From assembly GCA_025093555.1 (NCBI GenBank), contig JAIWNF010000037.1, positions 62,001-126,000 of the forward strand: a DNA stretch of 64,000 nucleotides, written 5' to 3'. Below are positions 25,313-36,807 of this stretch, piece after piece; within the stretch, counting starts at the first letter, position 1; each line of letters opens with the position of its first letter. Both the position numbers and the translations under genes were made by a program. Under the pieces are notes generated by a model, which was not told the origin of the DNA, made no database searches, and saw nothing but the letters and a program-made list of their open reading frames with translations. This DNA is from Circinella umbellata. Lineage: Eukaryota; Mucoromycota; Mucoromycetes; Mucorales; Lichtheimiaceae.

Positions 25313-25656
25313 GATTATTTTCCCGGTTACCCATTCTTTTAAATATATATGAAAACAAATTTATTTTATTTTCCTCCCTCTCCTTATCTTTTTCTTTATC
25401 TTTTTCTATTGCTTTAGATTTCTTTTTTATTTTTTTTTATAATTAAACAAAAGAAATAACCATACCAAAATATATATAATCGTTTCAGAAAAATACATTT
25501 GAACTCCGCATAGGGAAATCTTTAACGGCGTTTTTTTTTTGAGGGGCCTTTTTAGGGTTTCAAAAAGATTAGTTTCTTTTTTTTTTTTTTATATACATAC
25601 CCTCCCCCCAACTTCATTCACCTTTTTTTTTTTACCATCGAATTTTTTTTTACTCA
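25313..25656. other. Intergenic, vma11 promoter region
   Basis: 344 bases, T-rich with several runs of nine or more T. No extra gene. Confidence 0.5.
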
Positions 25657-26724
25657 ATGGATCCCGCAGTCTATTGTCCAACGTATGCACCCTTTTTCGG
25701 TTTTGCTGGTGTTTTCTCTGCAGTATGTTAAAAACCTTCATTAATTAAAAAAAAAGAGAGAGAAAGAGAGAGGGATTGAAAGACTCTCAATCTTTTAACC
25801 AACCCCCCCCCATAGTCTCAATATAAAACTGACGCGTATTATAATGTTTTTATTAGATGGCATTCAGCTGTAAAAAAAAGAAACTTTTTTTTTATATTTT
25901 AATTGTTCATAGTTACCCATTTTTTTTTTGAGGAGAGAAAATAATTTAATGAGGAACCCACCTTTTTTTTTTCTAGCATTAGGAGCCGCCTATGGTACAT
26001 CAAAGGCTGGTATTGGTATTGCTGGTATTGGTCCATTTAAACCTGAACTCGTCATGAAGGTAATATATATATAATACAAACTTTATTATTATTGTGTAGA
26101 TGGAATAATATATATATAAATATGTATATAATTTTTTTAGTCATTGATTCCCGTTGTCATGAGTGGTATTATTGCTGTTTATGGTTTGGTTGTTGCTGTT
26201 TTACTTGTTGGTCAAAGTAAAGTTTGTTTTTAATTATATAAGAGAAGGGGGAAGGGTGTATATGGAAATTTTCAAACTAATAATCTTTCCTTTCCTTTAA
26301 AAAAAAGTGTCACCTAGTTCTGGTTATTCTTTATTCTCGTAAGTTAACTTATCAATGCATTTATATATATATATATTCTCATTCATTTCAATTAACATTC
26401 AAATATATAGTGGATTTGTTGCACTTGGTGCAGGATTAGCTGTTGGTGTAGGTGGTTTAGCAGCTGGATATGCCATTGGAATCGTTGGTGATTATGTAAG
26501 ATTTCAATTTTTTTTTTTTTTACTGAACAGCAAATCCAAATCCAAAAAGAAAGAAAAGATAGACTCATGATTATATATAAATATAGTGTGTTAGAGGATA
26601 TGCTCGTGAAACTCGATTATTTGTTGCCATGGTTCTTATTTTGATTTTTGCTGAAGTTTTAGGTCTTTATGGTCTAATTGTTGCTTTGATTTTAAATGCA
26701 AAATCAGATAATACTGTTTGTTAA
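25657..26724 (+). CDS. vma11: V-ATPase proteolipid, c' (Vma11-type) subunit, 163 residues
   Basis: Seven exons: 25657-25722, 25857-25869, 25977-26059, 26141-26216, 26308-26338, 26411-26495, 26587-26724 (492 nt). The second exon is 13 nt; without it the frame breaks and the first membrane helix is too short. Four transmembrane helices are visible: [60 protein letters not shown] and [20 protein letters not shown]. The proton-carrying glutamate is E141 in helix 4. The segment [19 protein letters not shown] matches the fungal c' subunit rather than c, although the NTVC end recalls the c subunit. It belongs to the rotor ring of the vacuolar/Golgi proton pump (family knowledge). It is convergent with the helicase gene downstream. 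Confidence 0.92.
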
Positions 26725-27000
26725 AAGTAGTTGCTGTATATATATATCAATTATATTCCCCTCTCTCTCTCTCTCTCTTTTTATTATAACAGGTTTCGAA
26801 ATGAGTCTTTTAACCTTAAAAAACCCCTTAACTCTTTCTTTTGACACACTGGTTTTTGGACCAAAAATGGATTATTAAAAAAAAAGAGAACAAATGTTAT
26901 AAAGAAACAATTATTGGGATGGCTTTTATTATTATTAAAAGTAATATTGGAGGGGTAGCATCAAAATTCATTCTTGTTGCATTAGGTGAGAGGATTATTA

Positions 27001-30000
27001 TTATTCACATTTTGCAAGATGATCCAATATTTCTGATCGAGTAAAAGAAAAAGTAGAGTCGCAATGGGGACAATACCAATACATTTTAATATGAAGAGGT
27101 ATTGTGTCTTCAGGGATTGGAATATTGGAAGCACTGGATGGTTCATTCAAACTATTATAATAAAGATTGGATGTAATACGAATACCTTCTCGAACAACTA
27201 AAATATTAAAAAAAGGGGGAAGGTGGGTTAATAGAAATTGATTTGGAGTTTCGATATCCATTGTTTACTTTACCATCTTTTGAATTCCATGCTCTTGGTA
27301 TATTGGATTCTTCTTCAATAGGTCTTGTATACTTTGGATACTATATAGATATATATATATATAGAATAGCATGTGTGTTAGCTAGAGACAAAAAGGGATT
27401 CTATAACTACTACTGTTGCTTTACCATTTTTAAAAGTTCAGATGGTTTGGCTACTTTAAAATCAGCTGAGATAGCTGTTTCCATTGCAATAGCTAATTGA
27501 TTGGCTAATGCATTCACTTGTTCTTGAAATTCAGATTCAATAGCAGGTGTCCACATATCCATTTTATTTTGATTATTATTCTCTTTTTCTTTTTCATTTT
27601 TTATCATTTTTTGAATTACTTGAGGCAGATCTTGATATAGGGAAGGTGTGATAATAAGTTCTTCTTCTTCTTCTTTTACATTATTTTCATTGAGTTGCTA
27701 AGAAAATAAGAAGAATTAGATTATATTTAAAATACTATTATTTAATATATCATTATTATTTACCTCGCCTAATCCACGACGAATTCTTTTATTTAATAAA
27801 TAAAGCCAGTTTAATCGTAACTTGTAAGCTAAATATAAAACATGTTCTGCTACAGCTGTTGTTTTAAATTTCACCATATAATAGGCATCAAATACAAGTA
27901 CACTACAATCCTTATTTGTGTCAACTATACGTACATAATTTTTGATAGTGAGTACTATTTCTCTCTTCTTTTTTTTTAAAGAAATAAAGATTAATTAAAT
28001 ATAATTACTTGTTTTTGAAAATAATAAAAGCGTATGAATACCAGGAACTCTTGTTAAACCTAATAAATAAGGTTTATTTGTTTCTAATAATTGTAAATAA
28101 CATAAGAGTTGATGTTGCATGGCTTGTTCTACAGCAAGATCATCTATTTTAATTATGATTATTAGTTCAAAATGTTATTATTTATATATAAAGTAAAGGA
28201 AAAGAGAAAAGTATCGTACACACCTTTACGAATATTATCACCCAGGCCTTGAACCCAATCTGGATGAGCTGCAATAACACTCGTTGGATGAATAGATAAA
28301 AACTTTTTCACTATTTATATAAAATTAATAAGAATATATATGAATGAAGTGGGTTGACTCAGATTGTAAAACTAACTATTTTACCTGGTGTATGAAATAT
28401 AATCTCATTACTTTTACGATAAGGATTATGTTCATCGCCTATAGCAAGCTGAGGATACAGTGCAGAACAAATGATTAATTTAATTAAATTTATATCTCTT
28501 TTATCTAAGGGTGTTGCTCTTGAAACAAGATGTTTGAGATTATTTGTCATTGTAAATTCCAAATCTCGAATATCAGATAGATTATGTCCTTCTTCTATTA
28601 AAAAAAGGTAAATGTTTATTAAATGTTATTATTATTATTATTATTTTCTAAGTATACACTTACCTTGCCAATCTTCTTGTTCTTCATATTCCATTGTAAG
28701 TACTCGTCTTTTTTTATTAGATCTTTCTTCATATTTTTCTCTTTTTAATTGATCTCGTTTCTGTAATCGATGCTTTCTTTGTTCTCTCTATTAAAAAAAA
28801 ATAATAACAACACCAATTTTTATTATTATTAGTATGTATATTAAAACAATCTTTTACTTTCTTAATTATCTTTTATATAACCTCTTCATCTGAATTCATA
28901 TGTTGTTGTTCTTTAAGATGTTGTAATAAACCAGGTTGAAAATCATTCAAAACTTTTTCAAATTGACGTCGCATTTTTGCAATCTAGTGGAAAAAAAAAT
29001 TAATATTTTTATGAGTCACTTTCGTGGGGGGAACACAATATTATTATTACCTCATATAATCGATGTTCTTCAATACCATGTTTTCGACACCAATTTCTAG
29101 AAGATGTCTTTTTATTTGAATATTAAAAAGTAAAAATAAATTATGAGTACGTATGTTGTGAAAAAGAAAACTGGGGGTTTAGTTAGTAAATCAATATAAT
29201 TTTACCTTACGATCTGTCTTAGCATTCAACCATTCTTGCCAAACATTTAAAAGAGTAAATGGATCACCATGTTCTGAATCAAATTTTCTACGGTTCTATA
29301 TAATACATGTGATTGAGTAAGTTATTTTTCTACGCAATGATCAATATGGCTATTATTATTATTATTATTATTTTACCTTTAATATATCAGAATGCGAATC
29401 AAGTGATAATCTAGAAAATGGAGATTGTACACTCATACTAGCAGCAATAGTTATAATTGGATCCACTAGATTAAAAACCTAAATATATAACATATTTACT
29501 ATTATTTTTTATTCCCTTTACATCAAAAAGTTAAAAACAAGAGTCTATTCATTTTATCTTTCTTACCGTGGCCATCAACAACATTTTACCAATAATGGCA
29601 TCTACAGGAAGATTGGCCAATACAATACCTAATCCCATAATATTTTCTTTATTATCAATAGCTCCTAAATTTTGTAGAAAATCCATCGATGCATTGATAG
29701 CATCAGCTCCTGGTGCCTAAATGTTTATATTTTTCGAATTAAAAAATCAAAACCCATACATTGACGAGAGAGGGATAAATTACAAACCTCAACATAATCA
29801 AACGTCCTCGCATCACCTAATTCAAGTGCTTTCATTTGTAATAATAAAGGTTCAAGAGGAGCACGTTGAATTTCTGGTACAGCAAAATCATTGAAATGTT
29901 CAAATTCATTTTCTGAATAAAAACGAAAACATTCACCAGGACCTGTTCGACCACTTCGTCCCGTTCTTTGTTTTGCACTTGCTTTTGATATCCAAAATTC

Positions 30001-30124
30001 GGATAATTTACTCATATTGGATGTTGCATCATGACTCAGTTCTTTTACTTTGCCTAAAAAATAACATTTTATATCATAATACATGTTTATATATACAACC
30101 AAAAAAACATTATGTACCAAAAAA

Positions 30125-30155
<31 letters not shown>

Positions 30156-32014
30156 AAATGAAGTTTTATTATTATTATTATATCTTTAGCTATGAAATTA
30201 TATTATAAAAAAAAAGAAAGCTTGTCATTTACCCGAATCAATCACAAATCGAATACCATCAATGGTTAAACTAGTTTCAGCAATATTAGAACTGATAATA
30301 CATTTACGTACTCCTTCAGGTGGTATATCAAATACTTTATCTTGTTCATCTACAGCTAATGTGGAATGAAGCATCAATATAATCCATTTCTTATTATGTT
30401 CAGCATATTTTTTTAATTCATCTGCTAATGATGAAATTTCATTGATGCCTGACATAAAAATCAATAAATCGCCTCTTTCCGTCACAGGAATCGATTGATC
30501 AATATAATCAAGTACTTTTAAATAAGGTCCAGGATCTATCTTTTCAGTACGACTGGGTATGGATTCTTTAATCGTTGCTCTTTGTCGTCGTTGATACGCT
30601 GCATCATTGATAAGATTTTTATCTTCTTTTTTTTGTTCATTCCAATAATGTATCTTGACTGGATACATACGCCCAGGTATCGTTAATGTAGGGGCATCAA
30701 AATAATGAGCAAATAATTCAGCATTAATCGTCGCACTCATTAAAACCACGTGTAAATCATTTCGTATCGTCAATAATCGTTTCAATAAAGCCAATAAGAA
30801 ATCACCCATCATATGACGTTCATGGACTTCGTCCACAATAATAACATCATACATGGAAAGTAATGGATCCATGGCATAGTGTCGTAATAATAAACCTTCC
30901 GTTAAAAATAAAATACGTGTACGTTTTGTTTTTGTCCCTTCAAATCGTACTTGATAAGCAATTTGGGATCCAAATTCATTGAGTGTTTCATAACTCACAC
31001 GTCTTGCAAGTGAAGAACAAGCAATGCGTCTTGGTTGAGTACATGCAATTTTTTGATAACCTGCTTGCATTAAAATTTGTGGTACTTGGGTACTTTTACC
31101 TTTTTTTTAAAAATAAAAACCATGTGTGAGAGAAAAAAAAAACCCGGTTCGAAAATAGAGGATGTTAATAGTAGATAAATTTTACCACAACCAGTATCAC
31201 CAGCAATTAAAATAATGCGATGTTTTGCCAATGTATGTAAAATAGCCTTGGTATAACCAGTGATAGGTAATTCAACTCGATACATTTCCAATTTTTCTTT
31301 TAATTGGATTCTTTTCTTATTTTGAAAATCTTGAAATAAAATCAAAGCGTGTCGAAGTAATTCACCTTCCCGTTGTAATAATTCATATTTTTTTTTAGAT
31401 GATGCTGTTATCGATTGATTCGTTTGTAAACTTTCTTTTAATTTAATATAAAATCCTATAAACAAGAATGATTAATTTTTTTCTTTAAACAAAATTCTCT
31501 CCCCCCTCCCCCCCAATTTCTATTTTATAACCTTCAAATTCGAAATAAATAGGTGATCCTTGAGGCATCATGGCAGCAAGTCCTTTTCGTTTTCTAGAAA
31601 AAAATATTTCATCCGTTTCTTCACTCCATGCTTTATTATTATTATCAAGTTCTAATTTTCCTTTATTTTCTTTTATATAAGTTTGAGCTTCTTTGATGGC
31701 ACGCGATCTAGCTTTTGGATCACGTAACTAAAAAAAAAAAAGAAAAAAAATTAAACGGTTTAGTCCTTTCTATCCAATTACAATGGTGGTTATTGTAGTC
31801 ATAAGTGATCGTAGTAGTCATGGCTTCTTTTCCCCTTTTACACAAATACACACAGAGAGTGAAGAGCCATGTTTCAAATTTAAAAAAAAAAAGACCCTAC
31901 AATGTCACCCAGATTCCATTGTTTTGCTTTTATGGCTGCTTCATTTTTTACAAGTGTTCCATCAATATCATATCTTTCTTCAGGAATAAAATGTTGTCTT
32001 TTTCGTCTTGACAT
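27001..32014 (-). CDS. dhx34: DEAH/RHA-type RNA helicase, DHX34 family, 1165 residues
   Basis: Eighteen exons on the minus strand: 32014-31901, 31727-31532, 31455-31186, 31099-30233, 30053-29788, 29716-29567, 29478-29377, 29295-29206, 29107-29051, 28983-28882, 28787-28664, 28594-28385, 28310-28224, 28143-28009, 27954-27764, 27697-27425, 27340-27274, 27197-27001 (3498 nt, frame kept throughout). Helicase motifs: GDTGCGKST (about 188), TQPRRIA, DEVHERH (283) with Val where most relatives have Ala, MSAT, SSNIAETSLTI and QRTGRSGRTG. Then come the winged-helix/ratchet region (LEPLLLQMKALEL) and NWCRKHGIEEHRLYEI typical of DHX34. The last 25 residues form a C2HC zinc-finger-like end (CPHC...HLAKC). 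DHX34 acts in nonsense-mediated mRNA decay in animals; the same role here is inferred. The start faces bro1, 226 bp away. Confidence 0.92.
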
Positions 32015-32240
32015 GTCGAACCAAAAAAAAAAAAAAAAGTAAAAAAAGTGTGAATCCCTTTTTTTAATCCATATTTATATTTTTCGCGAGAGTTGGGAAT
32101 GAAATAATTCATAATAAGCTGCTCTCTTTTTATGCCAAGGATTTCATTCTCTCTCTCTCTCTCTCTCTTTTTTTTTTTCTACATACTTACACACACACAC
32201 ACACACACACACGCACGCATATATATATATATATATTAGT
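32015..32240. promoter_or_regulatory. Shared divergent promoter, dhx34/bro1
   Basis: Only 226 bp separate the two start codons. The stretch holds (CT)n at about 32149-32168, (AC)n at about 32189-32212 and (AT)n before 32240, with no coding signal, so it must carry both promoters. Confidence 0.6.
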
Positions 32241-35200
32241 ATGGCACAATCACAAATACCATTTTTAAGCGTGCCTTTTAAACGTACAACCGATGTGGAT
32301 TGGACTTTTCCTTTAAAATCTTATATTGCTCAAGTATATCAAGAAGATCCTGAAAAATACAGTGAGGAAGCATATACATTGAATCGACTCCGCCAAGACA
32401 CGCGTGGTGCTGGTAAAGATCTAACTGGAAGAGACTTATTATATCGTTATTTTGGTCAATTGGAACTATTGGATTTAAGATTTCCTGTCGATGAACGTAA
32501 TGTTAAAGTTTTATTTAATTGGTAAGTTTTATAAAATGAGTTGGAGAGAGAGAAAGACGATTGATCCTTCTGTTTTTTTTTTGTACAATATAAAATATTG
32601 ATATATAATATATGTAAAAAATAAGGTATGATGCTTTTGATGGAAGAGCAATAGCTCAATATTCATTAGCTTATGAAAAAGCAAGTGTCTTATTCAATAT
32701 TGGTGCTACTCTTTCATCCATTGCAGCTTCTCAAAACCGTGCTGAAGCTGAGGGTAGAAAAAAGACATTTAACTTTTTTCAAGCATCCGCTGGTATCTTT
32801 CAATATATCAATGATAATTTTTTACATGCTCCTTCTCAAGATTTAAGTCGTGAAACTGTCAAAATGTTGACTGAACTCATGCTTGCTCAAGCCCACGAAT
32901 GTTTTTGGAAAGTAGTATACGTGAAAAGAAACGAGATGGATTGGTAGCTAAATTAGCAAGTCATACTGTTTGGGTCTATGGTAATTTAGTGGATGCCATG
33001 CAAGATGCGGTTGGACGGGGTGTTGGTATTGAAAAGGCTTGGATTACTTTATGTCAAGTAAAACATAAATATTATCAAGCATTAGCACAACATTATCGAG
33101 CTTCCTTTTGTGAATCAGAAAAAGAATTTGGTGAACAAGTAGCACGATTACAAGCCAGTGAAACAGCAGCCAAAGAAGCCAGTGGGAAATTAGCTACACA
33201 ATTAATTCATTCGATTCAAACAAGTAATCATGCCAATGGTACCATTCCAGCAGATGGAGGTACGGTTCTTCAAGAATTAGCTAAATCATTAGCCGCCACA
33301 GCCAAAGAAAAATGTACATCGGCCACGCGTGACAATGATATGATTTATCATGACAATGTACCTCAAGAATCCATTCTTACTCCCATTGATCGATTAAAAG
33401 CTGTCAATCCTATTCCAATGTCTGAGCTTTATGGACAAAATGATATTGGTAAAATTATTGGACCGGATATTTTTGCACGTCTTGTACCTCTAAGTGTGCA
33501 TGAAAGTGCTTCTCTGTATTCTGAAGAAAAGGCCAAATTATTACGTACAGAATCGGAACGATGTGAATTAGCGGAAGCAGAATTAAAAACATCTTTGGAA
33601 TATATGCATCTTCCTGCTTCTTTGGATAAGTTTAGAAAACAAGAAGATCAATCGATGGAGGAATTGATGATTCCTTCTAAAGAAGTTCGTCAATGGGCGG
33701 ATGACATTGCTTTGGAAGAATCGGCAGATCGTACTTGTATTAAGGAACTCATGGATACTTTGGAAGGATTTAAACGACATGCGACACAAAAGCTCGATCA
33801 AGCAACACTTTCTTTGGATCAAGAGATGCATGAATGCGAGAAAATGCGGGTAAAGAATTTAGAGAGCATTGGAAATGAATTGAGAAGAGGGGGTCAATTT
33901 CTTAATAGTACGTATACTAAAAAAAACGTTCCCTAAATTAAATTTAGGTAAAGTTTGGGGATCTGTGGACACAATCGCCTTCTTCTCCATTGGCAGGCGA
34001 TTTTCGTCGTGACATTAAAAATCATCGTCAAACACTTGAACAAGCAGATAAATCAGATAATGAAATTATTCAACGTTTCCATAACGTTTCAAAAGATATT
34101 GATATTTTAAAAAAGGGGAGCAAAAGTGTCCATTTAGAACAATCATTTATGGAAAGTATATCTCACGCATTGGATCAAGGACCCTCTCAAAATACGAAAC
34201 AAGAAGAAAGTTTACTTGATTTAGATATGGGATCTCCTTCTTCCTCTTCTCCATTGAATAAGGATGGTATTAAGAAGAAATTAAAAATCGTTGAAAATAT
34301 TCTTGAAAAACTTTATGTGATTGAATCGGAACGAAAAGAAACTTTTCAAGATCTTCGACAAAAGGTAAACAGTTTATTTTTGTTGTCAAGAGTGTATGTG
34401 GATATAAGAGATAATTACTAAATTGATTATTTATTTATTAGACTTTGGATGATGATATTTCAAACGTATTAATTCTCAATAAAAAGACATCGAATGTGGA
34501 ACAACAAATATTTACTGCAGAATTAGAGAAATATAAACCACATAAACAAAGAATATCTGCTACTATTCAACAGCAACAGCAAACCATTCGTGAATTGACA
34601 GATGCATTTAAAGCACTTGTAGAAGATAAAGAGGCTGAAAAATTACAAAAACGATATGGTCAAATAGATCAAAAACGTCAAGTAGTTATTTCACGTTTTA
34701 ATAATGCAAAAACAAATTATTTTGAGACGCGAGAAGATTTAAAGTAAGTTTGGAATATATTTTTCGTCAAAAAAAAAAGAAGCTATGAAGAATAACTTTA
34801 TTCATTTGAATTTTTCATCTATTTATATATATAGTAAGGGAATTCAATTTTATTCAAATGCAACTGATGTTATTGAATCACTTGCTAAAAATGTTCAACG
34901 ATTTATACAAGAACGAGATCAAGAAAGAACACAACTGGCAGAAAAATTGGATAGTGAGAAAAGTGTTCGAGAACAAGAATTATTAAAACAAAAAATTGAA
35001 AGTTATAATCCATCTGCACCAAGTATACAAGCTATGGATACGAATACATCCTCTTCGATTACAAATTTAACAAATCAAACGCGACATATGTCATTGAATA
35101 ATAATCATAATTTAACTTCTACGCAACAACAACAACAACAACAACAATTACCGATGACTACTAGTACACCAGCAACAACAACAAATCCTTTACCAACATT

Positions 35201-35783
35201 GACAAATGCATATTCACCTTATGGACAAACTCCATCTATTACTCCTACACCACCTCCACAACACTATTCACAAGGTTTTCCTACTCAATTTTCACAATCT
35301 AATATACCACCCCCTTCCACTACTCCATACCAACAACAACAACAACAACAGCCTTATAGCACACCTTCATCTTATAACATACCCCAGCAACCGCCACCAC
35401 AGCAACAACCTCCTATGTTGCCACCAAAACCATTACAACAACAAGCTGCTCCACCCACACCCATGTCATATCCACAACAACAACAACAACAACAACAATC
35501 TTATAGAACTCCTGATCACTATTATAGGAATACACCAGCACAACAACAACCTTACGATTATCAAAACCCAGGAAATGTACCTCCTCCTCATATTCAAAGT
35601 CCTTATGGACAACCACAACCACAACAACAGCAATCGTTCCCACCCCAACACCCTTCACCATTTCCACCCCAAGGAGGACAACAACCCTATTATGGTCATC
35701 AACAACAACAGCAACAACAGCCTAATCAATATTGGCAGCAGCAACAACATCAAGGCAATGGTGGAGGGTCATTATTGGATTAA
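32241..35783 (+). CDS. bro1: Bro1/ALIX-family ESCRT-associated protein (one-base frame break)
   Basis: Exons: 32241-32521, 32626-33849, 33948-34364, 34442-34743, 34835-35783; about 1057 residues if the break is ignored. The BRO1 domain opens near the start (IPFLSVPFKRTTDVDW) with LFNWYDAF, SLAYEKASVLFNIGATLSSI and LMLAQAHECFW. At 32902-32910 (TGTTTTTGGAAAG) one base is missing: codons before read ...AHECFW, codons after read ESSIREKKRDGLVAKLA. A helical V-like domain follows (ECEKMRVKFGDLWTQSPSSP across the third intron), then coiled coils (LEDKEAEKLQKR-like) and a Pro/Gln-rich tail from about residue 830, rich in PPxxP-type and poly-Gln repeats. Bro1 proteins bind ESCRT-III on endosomes and help sort cargo into multivesicular bodies (family knowledge). 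PalA/Rim20 is the alternative. The break is either an assembly indel or a true mutation. Confidence 0.85.
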
Positions 35784-36771
35784 TACTTTACCAACCAAAA
35801 TATACATTAATGGAATATAGGGAATATATAATATCAATAGTTTACTAGTTTAAATATATCTTTATAATTCTTACCAATATATATATTTATATTCTATCCT
35901 TTTATTGTTACTTTTATAATTATTATTATTATGTAAAAAGATATTTACACAATTTATTATAATTTGCATCTATTATCAAAAAGTATACATTTTTTATATA
36001 GCTAATAATCTGGATGGGGGAGGGATAAAAAAGTTTTCAACTGTTTTTTTATGTATATAGGGGAGGAATAAGAAATAAGAGTCTGATAAAATTATACGTA
36101 AGAAACTTCAACTAGACTGTATAATATATATTCATATTGTATACCGTACTGTACAGTTATTAATTCCCTATCTAATTTTTCTCGGTTACGTAGACACATA
36201 ATTATTAATGGGATATCAGTAAACAATTAAAAAAAGCTATATAATTAAAATAAATCTTTCTCCTTTTTTTTGGTTACGTATTTCTTTCCAAGTTTTTTTT
36301 TTATGTTATATAAAGTTTTTTCTATAAATATATACCCATTGTTCTATGTATAGTAGTAGTAGTAGTAGTAGCAGCGGAAACTAGCTAGAGAAAAATGCTA
36401 CTTCCAAGATACGTACCTTTTAAACAAAAAGATTATTTATCAATGATAATTTGACTACGTACTTGAAAACTTTTTATTTACTTTTTTTTAATGGATATAA
36501 AATCACAAGGAAGTAGAGATATCTAAGGTAGTCAAAGTTTGTATCAATAATAGAATGGTTCCACGCCTGTCACTCACTTCTCCTTAAAAAATTGGTTGAT
36601 GTATTTATATGTGTACAGTACGCTTTTTTTTACATAGAAAAGTGTATTAGTTTTAGTTGAGGATCATCAACCTTTTTTTTTCTTTTTCGTCGATCTTTGT
36701 AAAAAAAAATTGTATAAAGTAACAAAAAAAAAAAGAATTCATTTTCCAATTGAAATATTACACAAGTAACA

Positions 36772-36807
<36 letters not shown>

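Noticed and set aside
32900..32912. Programmed -1 frameshift as explanation for bro1
   Set aside because: The T-run does not form a canonical X-XXY-YYZ slippery site in the zero frame, and Bro1 genes are not known for recoding. An indel is simpler.
33850..33936. Open read-through of bro1 exon 2 beyond 33849
   Set aside because: Splicing at CGG|GTAAAG to 33948 restores the expected CEKMRVKFGDLWTQ sequence. The read-through ends in an unrelated stop.
35206..35820. Asn/His-rich frame overlapping the bro1 tail
   Set aside because: It is the other reading of the CAA-repeat Pro/Gln-rich tail of bro1.
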